Assembly: GCA_963704565.1 (NCBI GenBank)
Contig: OY969917.1
Coordinates: forward strand, 3,782,001 to 3,846,000
DNA length: 64,000 nucleotides
Origin: Rhodoblastus sp963704565
GTDB taxonomy: Bacteria > Pseudomonadota > Alphaproteobacteria > Rhizobiales > Beijerinckiaceae
Direction of reading: 5' to 3'
Part shown: positions 16,228 through 24,993 of the stretch, piece by piece
Layout: every line of letters starts with the position of its first letter
Position numbering within the stretch: the first letter of the stretch is position 1
The notes under the pieces: generated by a model
Seen by the model: the letters and a program-made list of their open reading frames with translations, nothing else
What the model was told of the DNA's origin: nothing
The model's database searches: none
Program-made: the position numbers and the translations under genes

Positions 16228-17559
16228 ATGCTTGAGGAGGCCGTGCAAAAACCATCGACCAAGCCGCAAACCGTGCTTGACCTGGCGCATATTCACCAAA
16301 GTTTTGCGCGACCGGGGGGCGGATCCTCCATCGTTCTCGAGGACATTAGCATCAGTCTGCGCGAAGGCGAGATCGTTGGCGTTTTGGGGCGGTCCGGCTG
16401 CGGCAAGTCCACTTTGCTGCGCATCGCCGCCGGCTTGATGAAACCGAGTTCCGGCAAAATCACCTTTCAAGGCGAGGCCGTCGATCGTCCAGCCAAAGGC
16501 ATCGCAATGGTTTTCCAAACTTTTGCGCTGTTCCCCTGGCTTACCGTGCTCGAAAACGTGATGACTGGCCTTGACGCGCTTGGCGTGAAGGAAGATGAGG
16601 CCAATAAGAAAGCTTTGACGGCCATCGACATGATCGGCCTCGACGGTTTCGAAGGCGCCTATCCGCGCGAACTTTCCGGCGGAATGCGCCAGCGCGTCGG
16701 TTTTGCCCGCGCCTTGGTCGTTGATCCGACGATCCTTTTGATGGACGAGCCCTTTTCCGCCCTCGACGTGCTCACCGCCGAGACGCTGCGTTCTGACTTC
16801 ATCGATCTCTGGACCGAAGGAAAACTGGCGATCAAATCGGTGATGCTGGTCACCCACAATATTGAAGAAGCGGTGTTTCTCTGCGACCGCATCGTCGTGC
16901 TGGCGCCTGATCCCGGCCGCATCGCGGCGGAGGTCGAAGTGCCGCTGCCGCGTCCGCGCGTGCGGCTGTCCCCGGTTTTTCGCGAAATCGTCGACGATAT
17001 TTACGCGCGCATGACCGCCGGCCGCGGCGGCGCTGTCGACGAGAAGGGCAAGCCCGCGCTGGGGGGTATTGGCATGCGCCTGCCTTTCACGTCCTGTCAT
17101 CGCATCGTCGGTCTCATGGAATTGCTGGCCGCCCCGCCCTTCGATGAAAAGGCCGATTTGCGCCCGCTGGCGGACCGACTGCATCTCGATGTCGATCATT
17201 TGCTGCCGGTGACCGAGGCGATGCAGATTCTTGGGTTTTCCGAAATGCGCGACGGTTTGCTGCATTTGACCCCGGCCGGAAATATTTTCGTGTCTCATGC
17301 GGCGGACGGACGCAAAAAACTCTTTTGCGATCACCTTTTGCGCAACGTCCCCCTTGCCGCGCATATTCGCCTTGTCCTATCGGAGCGGCCGGGACACGCG
17401 GCGCCGCGCGAGCGTTTCCTGCCCGAACTCGAAGATCATCTGACCGCGCGCGACGCCGAGCAGACCCTTGCCGCGGTGATCGACTGGGGACGTTTTGCCG
17501 AAATTTTCGGGTATGATCAGCGCCGACGCGAATTCAGCCTGCCGCCAGCGGACGAGTAA
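16228..17559 (+). CDS. NitT/TauT-type ABC transporter ATPase with C-terminal AAA-associated domain
   Basis: The 443-aa cytoplasmic ATPase partners the fused permease. It shows Walker A GRSGCGKST, Q-loop FQTFALFPW, signature LSGGMRQRVGFARAL, Walker B ILLMDEPF and the H-loop VTHNIEEA. After about residue 285 a further 150 aa form an AAA-associated C-terminal domain, found in a subset of nitrate/sulfonate ATPases and likely regulatory. The start at ATG 16228 is 10 bp after the permease stop, so the two genes form one operon. Confidence 0.92.
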   Translation: MLEEAVQKPSTKPQTVLDLAHIHQSFARPGGGSSIVLEDISISLREGEIVGVLGRSGCGKSTLLRIAAGLMKPSSGKITFQGEAVDRPAKGIAMVFQTFALFPWLTVLENVMTGLDALGVKEDEANKKALTAIDMIGLDGFEGAYPRELSGGMRQRVGFARALVVDPTILLMDEPFSALDVLTAETLRSDFIDLWTEGKLAIKSVMLVTHNIEEAVFLCDRIVVLAPDPGRIAAEVEVPLPRPRVRLSPVFREIVDDIYARMTAGRGGAVDEKGKPALGGIGMRLPFTSCHRIVGLMELLAAPPFDEKADLRPLADRLHLDVDHLLPVTEAMQILGFSEMRDGLLHLTPAGNIFVSHAADGRKKLFCDHLLRNVPLAAHIRLVLSERPGHAAPRERFLPELEDHLTARDAEQTLAAVIDWGRFAEIFGYDQRRREFSLPPADE

Positions 17560-18174
17560 GTGACGCCGTAAAGGGGGCCGACGCGCTGCGCGCATTTGTG
17601 CGAGCAGGCTAACCACGCGGCGTCACGTCCCTGCGCCTGACCGAATGACGGCTTTCCGGCCGCGCGCTTCCGGATCGTCTCGCTCCGCCTCCGGAGCGAG
17701 CGCCGCAGTCTGTCACGCGTCAAAGTCATTTCGATCCGACAAGAGCCGTCGCAACCGACGTCGAAAAGCAAGCGCCTTTCGACGCGTGAGTAGAACTCTG
17801 GTCCCGTTGTCTGAACAGTTTCCCGTGAAGGATAATACGAATTCCGAATGAACCATTCGGAATTCGTATTCCGCTGGCGCGAAAATCCGCCCGCGACATA
17901 GAGGATTTTCGCGCCATGGCGTTTCCGCGGATTGCGAAGCAATCTTGCGGAAACCGTATAAGTGGACTCTGCCGGGTTTCTCTTTGCTTGGTTTCGCGCG
18001 TTGGGCGTGACGTAGGGAGGGCGAAGCCCGACCGAAGTCGCGTCCAACGCGCGGCGGAAAATTTATGCCGCCGCCTTGCAGGGCGCCGGGGAGAAGTAAG
18101 CCTCGTCCGGCGTGCGGCCCAAGGCGCCTTCGAACCGCTCCCAGACCCTCTCGCCGTCCCCCGCAGGATCACGC
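17560..18174. other. Intergenic region with repeat, no clear gene
   Basis: The 615 bp contain an inverted pair GTGACGCCG (17561) and CGGCGTCAC (about 17620), possibly a terminator for the ABC operon, and the triple-hairpin repeat copy 2 at 17835-17959. A minus-strand frame near 18060-18170 (ending EAYFSPAPCKAAA) may be the tail of a lost gene. Otherwise nothing is recognised. Confidence 0.5.
17835..17959 (-). repeat. 125-bp triple-hairpin repeat, copy 2
   Basis: Inverse orientation relative to the other two copies. The third hairpin reads ATACGAATTCCGAATG...CATTCGGAATTCGTAT. Compared with copy 1, both arms carry the complementary C-to-G change, keeping the stem paired. Confidence 0.9.
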
Positions 18175-18870
18175 TCACAGCACTGTTCCGAACAAGGCTC
18201 CGACGCCTGCGGTCAGCCCCATGGCCAGCGCACCCCAGAACGTGACGCGCAGCGCGCCTCGCGTCACGTCCGCGCCGCCGGCGCGCGCCGCCAAGGAGCC
18301 CAGGATCACGAGACAAAGCAGGGATGCCCCCGCCACGAAGCCAATCAGCTCGGCGTTGGGCGTCAGGGCGGCCACGAGAAGAGGCATCGCCGCCCCGGCG
18401 GCAAAGCTGCCGGCTGAAGCAAACGCCGCCTGAATCGGCCGCGCCCTCAGCGTTTCGGAGATGCCAAGCTCATCGCGCGCATGCGCGCCGAGGGCGTCGT
18501 GCGCCATGAGTTGGTCGGCGACGGCCTTGGCCAGCGCGGGATCGAGTCCGCGGCCGACATAGATGGCGGCAAGCTCCCTGTGTTCGCCCTTTTCGTCTGT
18601 CTTGAGCTCCTGGCGCTCGCGTTCGAGGTCGGCATGTTCGGCGTCGGACTGCGAATGAACCGACACATATTCGCCCGCGGCCATCGACATGGCCCCGGCA
18701 ACCAGGCCCGCAACGCCAGCGACCAATATTGCGCTGCGCGTTCCATGCGCGGCGGCGACGCCCAACACCAAACTGGCTGTCGAAAGCAACCCGTCGTTCG
18801 CGCCCAGCACCGCAGCCCGCAGCCAGCCGATATTTCCTGTCCGGTGCCGTTCTCTGTGCTGTGCGCGCAT
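18175..18870 (-). CDS. VIT1/CCC1 family iron/manganese transporter
   Basis: The 231-aa membrane protein starts RTGNIGWLRAAVLGANDGLLST, the hallmark first helix of the VIT family. It has a second helix with AGAMSMAAGEYVSVHSQ, a cytoplasmic Glu-rich helical domain (DAEHADLERERQELK), and three C-terminal helices. VIT proteins move ferrous iron or manganese, by exporting or sequestering them. The start ATG 18870 is preceded by AGGAA. It is read leftward, separated from the ABC operon by about 600 bp, and stands alone. Confidence 0.92.
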   Translation of the reverse strand: MRAQHRERHRTGNIGWLRAAVLGANDGLLSTASLVLGVAAAHGTRSAILVAGVAGLVAGAMSMAAGEYVSVHSQSDAEHADLERERQELKTDEKGEHRELAAIYVGRGLDPALAKAVADQLMAHDALGAHARDELGISETLRARPIQAAFASAGSFAAGAAMPLLVAALTPNAELIGFVAGASLLCLVILGSLAARAGGADVTRGALRVTFWGALAMGLTAGVGALFGTVL

Positions 18871-18937
18871 TATTGATGTTTCCTGGCTTCCGGTTGAGAA
18901 ATGGACTGACGACGATCGGATTCAACCGCACCGGGAT

Positions 18938-20149
18938 TCAGTCCGCCACGGACGCATATTTGCGGCAATGTTCAAGGTAGGCGCGTTCGTGATCGACCAG
19001 AAGCGTCACGACGCTGCCCCAAAGCCAGCTTGGCGCATCCAGGGATTTGGATCGGTTGCGCAGAAGTTCGCTCTGCCATTGTTTTCTGGTAGCGCCATCC
19101 ATCTGCCGACTATGCGCCTTGCCGACGATGGCGGCCAGATAGCGCGCCACGTCTATCGCTTCGTCGCGCGTCACACGGTTCATTTCGATTTTCAGATCCT
19201 GCGGCATGAGCTCCCGCACAAAGACGCTTTTTTCCATCAGCTTCAGTGCGCGCATCCGGTTGCCGAGAAAGGGTGAGAGGTTTCGGCCCCCTTCGACAAC
19301 TCGCTCCGCCTGATCGACCGGCATATGCGCGTTGGCGGCGCGCGGGGCGGCGGCTTGCGCGGCCTCCTTCAGGTCCATCAGGCAATAGTCCCGGCGCTTG
19401 CCTTTTTTACCTGCAACTTCAAGCAGGACGGCATAGCGCAGACGGCCAAGCGAGCTGCATCCCTTCATCCAATAGGCGGCGTCGGCCAGCTTGACGTCCG
19501 CGGCGGCGTCGCGCGAGCGCAGCAGAGTCGCGAGGTTGCGCATTTCCTCGCCCGCGAAAAGCATTTCGATTTGATGCCTTTCGGCCTTGGCGAGGGGCCA
19601 AAATCGCCGGCCCAGCGGAATGATCGGTCTCTTGTCCTCGATCCGCTCGGTCGCAAGCGTTTTCCACGAAGCGGAAGCGGCTTGTCTGGTCACATGACGG
19701 ATGGGCTTTGGCTGCTCAGAAACCCTTTCGGTGTCGAATCCTGGCTCGAAGGCGCGTTTGTAGCCCTCCATGATCTGTTCGAGCATTTTCGAGGTGGTCA
19801 CGCCGGGAAGGTCGGAACTGCGCGCGGCCGACGCGAGGGACAGGCCGAGCCGGATAAGATCATGAGCCGGATTGCCGATGACGGTTTGATCGAGGTCGCG
19901 AATTTGAATCTCGATATGGCCCGACGCGTTGGCCACAGGCCCCAGATTTCCAAGGTGACAGTCGCCGCAAATCCAAACCGAGGGCCCATCGGGAAGCGTG
20001 CCGCTCTTCAATCCTTCGAGCCATTCATAGAATTTTTTGACATTCCCGCGCACGTAGGCGTGGGATGACCGCGACATTTTGAGATTTCGTGTTTTGTCGA
20101 GAATCGCGCCGCGTTGGCCAGGGCGCACGGAACGGTCTTCGATCTTCAT
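18938..20149 (-). CDS. DUF2252 family protein
   Basis: The 403-aa protein matches the DUF2252 family, predicted to have a kinase-like (phosphotransferase) fold. FYEWLEGLKSGTLPDGPSVW is followed by ICGDCHLGNLG, a catalytic-loop-like HxDxxxxN variant, then EIQIRDLDQTVIGNPAHDLIRLGLSLA. The C-terminal half carries FVRELMPQDLKIEM and AIVGKAHSRQM. The biochemical role is not known. It is preceded by a 44-bp perfect palindrome at 20211-20254. Confidence 0.85.
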   Translation of the reverse strand: MKIEDRSVRPGQRGAILDKTRNLKMSRSSHAYVRGNVKKFYEWLEGLKSGTLPDGPSVWICGDCHLGNLGPVANASGHIEIQIRDLDQTVIGNPAHDLIRLGLSLASAARSSDLPGVTTSKMLEQIMEGYKRAFEPGFDTERVSEQPKPIRHVTRQAASASWKTLATERIEDKRPIIPLGRRFWPLAKAERHQIEMLFAGEEMRNLATLLRSRDAAADVKLADAAYWMKGCSSLGRLRYAVLLEVAGKKGKRRDYCLMDLKEAAQAAAPRAANAHMPVDQAERVVEGGRNLSPFLGNRMRALKLMEKSVFVRELMPQDLKIEMNRVTRDEAIDVARYLAAIVGKAHSRQMDGATRKQWQSELLRNRSKSLDAPSWLWGSVVTLLVDHERAYLEHCRKYASVAD

Positions 20150-20210
20150 GTTGGCGCCTCGCTTCCGGCCTTCGGCGCCCAGGCGAAGCTCGCCCGAATG
20201 CGCGGCTGAT

Positions 20211-20254
20211 CCTAAGCAGCAATTCGTTGGCGCGCCAACGAATTGCTGCTTAGG
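20211..20254. repeat. Perfect 44-bp palindrome
   Basis: The arms are 22 bp (CCTAAGCAGCAATTCGTTGG then CG) around the centre and match without mismatch. A TTTTTGATTT run follows on the plus strand. It may form a hairpin terminator for the plus strand or a protein-binding cruciform. It lies between patatin and DUF2252, both of which read leftward. Confidence 0.85.
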
Positions 20255-20266
20255 CTTTTTGATTTA

Positions 20267-20313
20267 GCAGGATTTTTGTCCGAAAACCGGCGGCCACTTT
20301 TCGGAAATCCTGC
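20267..20313. repeat. Alphaproteobacterial palindromic repeat
   Basis: GCAGGATTT and AAATCCTGC arms enclose CCGAAAACCGGCGGCC and TTTTCGG. The core CCGAAAAcCGG...ccaCTTTTCGG is a dispersed element seen widely in Hyphomicrobiales intergenic regions. It follows the 44-bp palindrome directly. Confidence 0.7.
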
Positions 20314-20447
20314 TTAGCATGGAAGTTTCGACCGTGAACGTCACTCAAGCTTTGTAAGGCCAGCGAGAGGCGCCGGGACGGGTCGGAAAACATGAATGGC
20401 GCGTCTCGGCCACGGCGTCGGTTTCCGTCGCAACGACCGCCGCCAGC

Positions 20448-21638
20448 TCAGCGTTCCGCCGTCTTCTGCGCGGTCACCCTCGCCGTTTCGACCTGAGGCG
20501 GCTTGTTCTCCCAGAATGAGCCGGCGCTTGCCTTCGCGTAGCCGTAGGCAAACAGCCGGCGCATGGCGCCCGTCTCGAATCCGGTTCCGCCACTCTCGGC
20601 CATGTCCTTGCCAATATAGCTGAGATTGAAGCCCAAACCGTCACGGGTGACGACTTTATAGGTTTGAGCAAGCACGGCGTCGGTATCGACCCTGACCATG
20701 ACGCCGAACGAACGCGCCGCAATCGCGTCGGTCTTGTTGGGAACGACCTGAAAGCCGGCGTCGAGTCGCGCGTTGACAATGACATACAAATTCTGGCGGC
20801 CGCCGCGCGCCGCAATCGACTTGCCGCCAAGCAACACCGTATCCGGCAGGATAAAAATCGGCGCGGTGACGGCGCCATCGACATGCATTTCCTGAAAGCG
20901 CCGATCGTTGGCCACGACATCGATCAGCTGCGGCTCGAAAACGACGGGAACGCTTGCGGAAGCGGCGATAACGTCGCGAAACAGCTTGAACCCCTGCGGC
21001 CCGCCGCTCGCCGCGATGGCGCCCATGTCCCAGATGACGGCGCGCTGGGCGTCAAGATCGGTCGTGACGACCAGAAGGCGGCGCCCCTTGCCATCCTCGC
21101 GCGCGATTTCGCGGAGCATCTCGTCGTCGACATAGCGTTCGACCAAATCCCGCATGCGCCTGCTCCCGATCAGGCCGCTTCCGAACAAAGCTCCAAGCGG
21201 GCTGGTATGTTCGATCAGGTTTTGCGCCTCGCCGCTGGTGTAGATCTGCTTCAGCCTCTCATCGTAACCCGGACCAAGAAAAGCAAAAGGAGCGATCATG
21301 GCGCCGACGGAAACGCCCGACACCACCGTGAACTCCGGACGCGTTCCAGACGCCGTCCACCCATTGAGCACGCCGGCGCCATAAGCGCCGCCGCCGCCGC
21401 CGCCCGATAAAGCAAGATAGGTGAAAGGCTGCCCCTTCTGGACGACCGCGCGCCGCGCGGCGTTCTGCAAGACGTTCTCCGGCGAGTCGGCCCAGAATCG
21501 AATGTTCCGCGCGTCGGTCGGGACCGCCGCCATTTGGTCGGCGTTGGTGAAGGGGATACGAGGCACGCTGGCGCAGGCGCAGAGCATGGTTTGACACAAG
21601 GCCAGTGCGAGAAGGACGAAACTACGCTTCATCGTCAT
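20448..21638 (-). CDS. Patatin-like phospholipase, predicted lipoprotein
   Basis: The product of about 396 aa begins MTMKRSFVLLALALCQTMLCACAS. This is a lipoprotein signal with lipobox LCAC, so it is probably anchored in the envelope. The patatin domain follows: the oxyanion loop SGGGGGGAYGAGVL, the nucleophile motif GVSVG (Ser) and the catalytic DGA within MHVDGAVTAP. The Ser-Asp dyad is therefore complete, giving predicted phospholipase A or acyl hydrolase activity. The six-glycine oxyanion loop is unusually rich. Two ATG starts (21638, 21632) are possible. Confidence 0.88.
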   Translation of the reverse strand: MTMKRSFVLLALALCQTMLCACASVPRIPFTNADQMAAVPTDARNIRFWADSPENVLQNAARRAVVQKGQPFTYLALSGGGGGGAYGAGVLNGWTASGTRPEFTVVSGVSVGAMIAPFAFLGPGYDERLKQIYTSGEAQNLIEHTSPLGALFGSGLIGSRRMRDLVERYVDDEMLREIAREDGKGRRLLVVTTDLDAQRAVIWDMGAIAASGGPQGFKLFRDVIAASASVPVVFEPQLIDVVANDRRFQEMHVDGAVTAPIFILPDTVLLGGKSIAARGGRQNLYVIVNARLDAGFQVVPNKTDAIAARSFGVMVRVDTDAVLAQTYKVVTRDGLGFNLSYIGKDMAESGGTGFETGAMRRLFAYGYAKASAGSFWENKPPQVETARVTAQKTAER

Positions 21639-21908
21639 GCGCCTTGGCGCCATTGCCGATGACATGGCTCCGCCAAAAAGCTGGCTTGATCCGCTCGTTC
21701 TCAGGCTGGCTGCGCGCGATGATCCCGATCTCTCCTGGTTGCGGCAAGTGCGAAAGTCGGCAACGATGACGGCGCCTCTCCCGCATCGGCTTTTCTGATC
21801 TAACACGCCAAATGCAAAATGACCAAGCCTGAGGGCCGATAACTGGAGCGCGGCGCCTCCGGGCCCCGGTCCGCTTTCGTCGACGGATCGGCTCCCGAAC
21901 GCGAGAAC
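21639..21908. other. Intergenic region, nothing assigned
   Basis: A short plus-strand frame (ATG 21664, about 44 aa) exists but has no supporting features. No repeat or promoter was identified. Confidence 0.4.
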
Positions 21909-22436
21909 TCAGCGGCGGCGTTTTTCGAAGTCGTTCCTGAGGAAATGGATCAATTCGTTTTTCTGCCGATCGTCGAGGCTGCCATAAAGCGGTTCGGCGG
22001 CGTCGGCGAGCTTCTTCAAGGCCGCGCCCCTGGCGGTGAGGTCGTCGGCCATGGTCCGCATAAGCGCGATATCGTTCGGGCGATTCTGACCCTGTTGCTC
22101 GCGATCTCGTCGGATCGGGCGATTCCTGCCTTCCATGGCGTCCTTCAACTGCGCCATTCCATCGTCGTGCAAGGCCGACTGCAAGCCGGGCCAGTTCTTT
22201 TCCTGGTCGACGGTCAAACTCAGATTGGCCTTCAATTGAGCAATCCGGGCGTCCACCATATTGGCGATCTGGTTGTCCGTCGGTCCCATCTTCTGTTCCG
22301 ATGGCGCTGGCGGTGAGGGAGCGCCCGTCTGGGGCGCCGGCGGTGGGGGAGCGCCCGTCTGGGCGATCGAAAGGTTGACGTTCGCAAAGCCCGACAGCGC
22401 GGCGCTGGCAATGCCGATGATCAGAAATTTCTTCAT
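21909..22436 (-). CDS. Periplasmic Spy/LTxxQ-like protein
   Basis: The 175-aa product has a signal peptide (MKKFLIIGIASAALSGFANV) and a proline-rich linker (two APPPPAPQTG-like blocks). Its helical domain has NLSLTVDQEKNWPGLQ and YGSLDDRQKNELIHFL, two LTxxQ-like motifs as in Spy/CpxP periplasmic chaperones. The start is 22436, because GGAG lies just upstream. The leader peptide and 5' flank are nearly identical to those of the neighbouring gene at 23009. Confidence 0.75.
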   Translation of the reverse strand: MKKFLIIGIASAALSGFANVNLSIAQTGAPPPPAPQTGAPSPPAPSEQKMGPTDNQIANMVDARIAQLKANLSLTVDQEKNWPGLQSALHDDGMAQLKDAMEGRNRPIRRDREQQGQNRPNDIALMRTMADDLTARGAALKKLADAAEPLYGSLDDRQKNELIHFLRNDFEKRRR

Positions 22437-22538
22437 TTTGCACTCCATGAAACTGGTTGGATGAATGAGACCGTCGCCGCCCGACCTTCGTCAAGATGGG
22501 GTCAAGGCTGTTTGGCAAGGCGGCTGACGCCAACGGAT

Positions 22539-23009
22539 TCAGTGATGGCCGTGGCCATGACCGCCGCCGCCGTGGCCGCCGCCGTGGCCGCCGCCGTGGC
22601 CGCCGCCGAAGCCGCCGCCGAAGCCGCCGACATGGCCGACATGGCCGACATGGCCGCCGCCGAAGGCGCCGACATGGCCGACATGGCCGACATGGCCGAC
22701 ATGGCCGACATGGCCCCCGCCGGCATGACCGCCATGCCAGCCGTGCCAGCCATAGCCGCCGCCCCAGCCGTAGCCTTGACGCCACGGATAGCCGCACCAA
22801 TACCAGCCCGGTCCATTCCAGGCGTCGTCATACCAACAGTAGTTGCGGCCGCCCCAAAAAAACTGGACGTTTTCCAATGGAAGAGCCGCGCGCCCTGCCG
22901 CGTCTCCGATGGCGTTCGGTATGGGTCCGGCTTGGGCGGTCGAAAGGTTGACACTCGCAAAGCCCGACAGCGCGGCGCTTGCAATGCCGATGATCAGAAA
23001 TTTTTTCAT
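22539..23009 (-). CDS. Secreted Gly/His-rich repeat protein
   Basis: The 156-aa product has a signal peptide (MKKFLIIGIASAALSGFASV) and an aromatic segment (FFWGGRNYCWYDDAW, WYWCGYPW). A long low-complexity tail of GHVGHVGHV and GGGHGGGHG units ends in HGHGHH. The His-rich repeats could bind transition metals, and the Trp/Tyr/Gly part is typical of exported envelope proteins of unknown function. The DNA of the tail is a tandem array, so its length may vary between strains. Confidence 0.75.
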   Translation of the reverse strand: MKKFLIIGIASAALSGFASVNLSTAQAGPIPNAIGDAAGRAALPLENVQFFWGGRNYCWYDDAWNGPGWYWCGYPWRQGYGWGGGYGWHGWHGGHAGGGHVGHVGHVGHVGHVGAFGGGHVGHVGHVGGFGGGFGGGHGGGHGGGHGGGGHGHGHH

Positions 23010-23148
23010 TTTGCTCTCCATGAAACTGGTTGGACGAATGAGACCGCCGCAGGACGCGGCGGGCAATCGGCGTTCGCCAGCGCCGGCGCGTCGAGAACGC
23101 CATCGATCGCCGGAAGCTCTCGACGGCGCCTCCACGCGGGCGCCGTCG

Positions 23149-23646
23149 CTATTTTTGCGCAATCGCCGAAGCCCATTTCGGCTCCCTTGTATCGGCGGGT
23201 TTCCGCTTGCCGATCGCGCCATCCGGTTCGACATGAAATTCGATGAACTTTCCATTCGTGGAGCGCCCGAGAATTTCAAAATGCTTGGGCTTTTCGCGCG
23301 GCTCGCCCAACACCTCAAAACCTTCAAGCTTTACCGCCGCGACAGCGGCGCGAGGATCGCGACAAGCACGACGCCGGTCGTGACCGTTCTTGCGTTCATG
23401 CTTGTGCTTGCGTTCGAGCCGCATCGACTCTCCCCGCCCTTTCGCGATCTCCGTGACCTTGATCTCGGAAAGTTTGCGGCGGTCCTTGAATGTCACCTCG
23501 TCGCCCTCATGCAGACCGACGAGATCGACCGCGTCGGCTCCGATATCGGCCAGATGCTTGCCGTCTTTGCCTTCGACGACAAACCGCCGGGCAAAGCCGG
23601 ATGTCACGGTTCCGGATGCGGCTATTTGCTCGTGTGCGTGCTTCAC
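23149..23646 (-). CDS. Uncharacterised protein with PepSY-like C-terminus
   Basis: The frame has no good ATG; the GTG at 23646 gives 165 aa. The N-terminal half reads IAASGTVTSGFARRFVVEGK and LVGLHEGDEVTFKDRRK. It is followed by a basic His/Lys stretch (KHKHERKNGHDRRR), and a C-terminal module has GFEVLGEPREKPKHFEILGR and ending in PKWASAI. This C-terminal pattern recurs in small uncharacterised alphaproteobacterial proteins. The function is unknown. The start is uncertain and no clear ribosome binding site is seen. Confidence 0.55.
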   Translation of the reverse strand: MKHAHEQIAASGTVTSGFARRFVVEGKDGKHLADIGADAVDLVGLHEGDEVTFKDRRKLSEIKVTEIAKGRGESMRLERKHKHERKNGHDRRRACRDPRAAVAAVKLEGFEVLGEPREKPKHFEILGRSTNGKFIEFHVEPDGAIGKRKPADTREPKWASAIAQK

Positions 23647-23935
23647 TTCAAATGCCCATGAATCCGATGGGCCAGGATCACCTGATCGCCCGGCGCATGG
23701 AAAAGATAGATCACGACAAAGGATCCACGGCAAACTCGGAATATACTCAGACCCTGTCCACCTTTCCGGGACCGCCGTCAGCGGGCAGCGCGCATTGGTC
23801 CAGGCGCCAGGATGCAGGCGCAATTTAGCGGCGCGAGGCGCTTTGCTTTTTTTAGCCCGGCATTGTTCCGGACTCGGGAGCATGGACGGGGCTTTGAAGC
23901 GCATCCTTGGCAACGCCACATCTGGCCCTCCACCG

Positions 23936-23949
23936 TGAGTATTTTCCGA
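23936..23949 (+). promoter_or_regulatory. TTCCGA box upstream of csbD
   Basis: TGAGTATTTTCCGA, followed by TTCTATCGG. It is about 230 bp upstream of the CsbD gene. Member of the recurrent box family described in the findings. Confidence 0.55.
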
Positions 23950-24178
23950 TTCTATCGGCTCGGACATCTGTCAAGCTAGATTGCGCAAGAGCGAGTGGCG
24001 GAAAGTGAACGGCGGCTCGCGAGAAATGAACAAAGATTCGCAGGGGGAGGCCGCGCGGTGCAGAGATCGCCGCCAGGCTACCTGTTGCGATTGAGGCGTC
24101 CGATCTGCGGAACAAGTTCGCTCGGCAGGGCGCCTCGGGATTGACCCACGAAAGCATCGACAAACAGGAGCCATCGAC

Positions 24179-24361
24179 ATGGACAAGGATCGCATCATCG
24201 GCGCCGCCAAAAAAGCCAAGGGCGCCATCAAGGAAGCGGCAGGCAAAGCTCTCGGCGACGCCAAGCTCGTTGCCGAAGGCAAAAACGACAAAACCGAAGG
24301 CAAGATCCAGAACGCCGTCGGCGGCGTGAAGGACGTGGTGAAGGAAGCACTGAAGAAGTAA
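24179..24361 (+). CDS. CsbD family stress protein
   Basis: The 60-aa protein MDKDRIIGAAKKAKGAIKEA... has the CsbD repeats (GAIKEAAGKALGDAKL and KTEGKIQNAVGGVKD). CsbD-like proteins are small, abundant, highly charged stress proteins of unknown mechanism; in Bacillus csbD is in the general stress regulon. The gene starts a rightward set with a DUF3309 and a DUF883-like gene. Confidence 0.93.
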   Translation: MDKDRIIGAAKKAKGAIKEAAGKALGDAKLVAEGKNDKTEGKIQNAVGGVKDVVKEALKK

Positions 24362-24459
24362 TGATCGGGGGCGCTTGTCACGCCCTGTCGCCGCCCGCGC
24401 CGCGCGAACAGATTTGAAGTCTTTCAAGCGCGGCGCGTCACTATCCAGGAGTTTTTCCG

Positions 24460-24615
24460 ATGCTCGGTACAATCTTGCTCATCATACTGGTGCTGTTTCT
24501 CGTCGGCGCGTTGCCGACGTGGCCGCACAGCGCGAATTGGGGCTATTTCCCCAGCGGCGGAATTGGCCTCATCCTTCTCATCGTCATCGTCCTGCTTCTC
24601 TTGGGTCGAATTTAG
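24460..24615 (+). CDS. DUF3309 small membrane protein
   Basis: This 51-aa hydrophobic protein reads MLGTILLIILVLFLVGALP, a central WPHSANWGYFPSGG, and a second helix ending LLLLGRI. This is the full DUF3309 pattern: two membrane helices joined by an aromatic loop. Function unknown. It lies 98 bp after csbD in a stress-gene setting. Confidence 0.92.
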   Translation: MLGTILLIILVLFLVGALPTWPHSANWGYFPSGGIGLILLIVIVLLLLGRI

Positions 24616-24678
24616 CCTGACGCGGCTCCACTTTCCACGGAAGGCGCCCATCGTCGGCCGATTTCACAGGAGACAAGC

Positions 24679-24993
24679 ATGACCCCCAAGGTTGACGGCG
24701 CCACAGCGGACATCGGCGCGGATCTGGCCGCCCTGCGGCGCGACATCGCGCATTTGACGGAGACGATGCGCGGGATGGTGGAACATCAAACCCAGGCGGC
24801 CGGGATTCACGTCTCCAGCGCGGTTGATGACGCCCGGAGCGCGATCGCGAATGCCGCCGGTGACGCCCAGAAAAATGTCAAAGCGGCCAGCTCTCAGTTC
24901 TGGGGCGGCATCGAGCGGAATCCGCTGACGGCCGTGTTGATCGCCCTTGGCGTTGGAATGGTCATCGGCTCGCTGCGCCGCTCGCGCGGATAA
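24679..24993 (+). CDS. DUF883/ElaB-like membrane-anchored protein
   Basis: The 104-aa product has an amphipathic helical N-terminus (ALRRDIAHLTETMRG) and Ala-rich helices. The C-terminal anchor is GIERNPLTAVLIALGVGMVIG followed by LRRSRG, as in the ElaB/YqjD/DUF883 family, whose E. coli members bind ribosomes at the inner membrane in stationary phase. Confidence 0.85.
   Translation: MTPKVDGATADIGADLAALRRDIAHLTETMRGMVEHQTQAAGIHVSSAVDDARSAIANAAGDAQKNVKAASSQFWGGIERNPLTAVLIALGVGMVIGSLRRSRG

Noticed and set aside
22545..22735. Tandem array considered as a CRISPR
   Set aside because: Units are 6-12 bp, without spacers, and encode an in-frame Gly/His repeat.
22461..22951. Plus-strand frames rich in MADMADMAD and arginine opposite the Gly/His gene
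   Set aside because: They arise from reading the repeat array antisense; the minus-strand product has a signal peptide and ribosome binding site.
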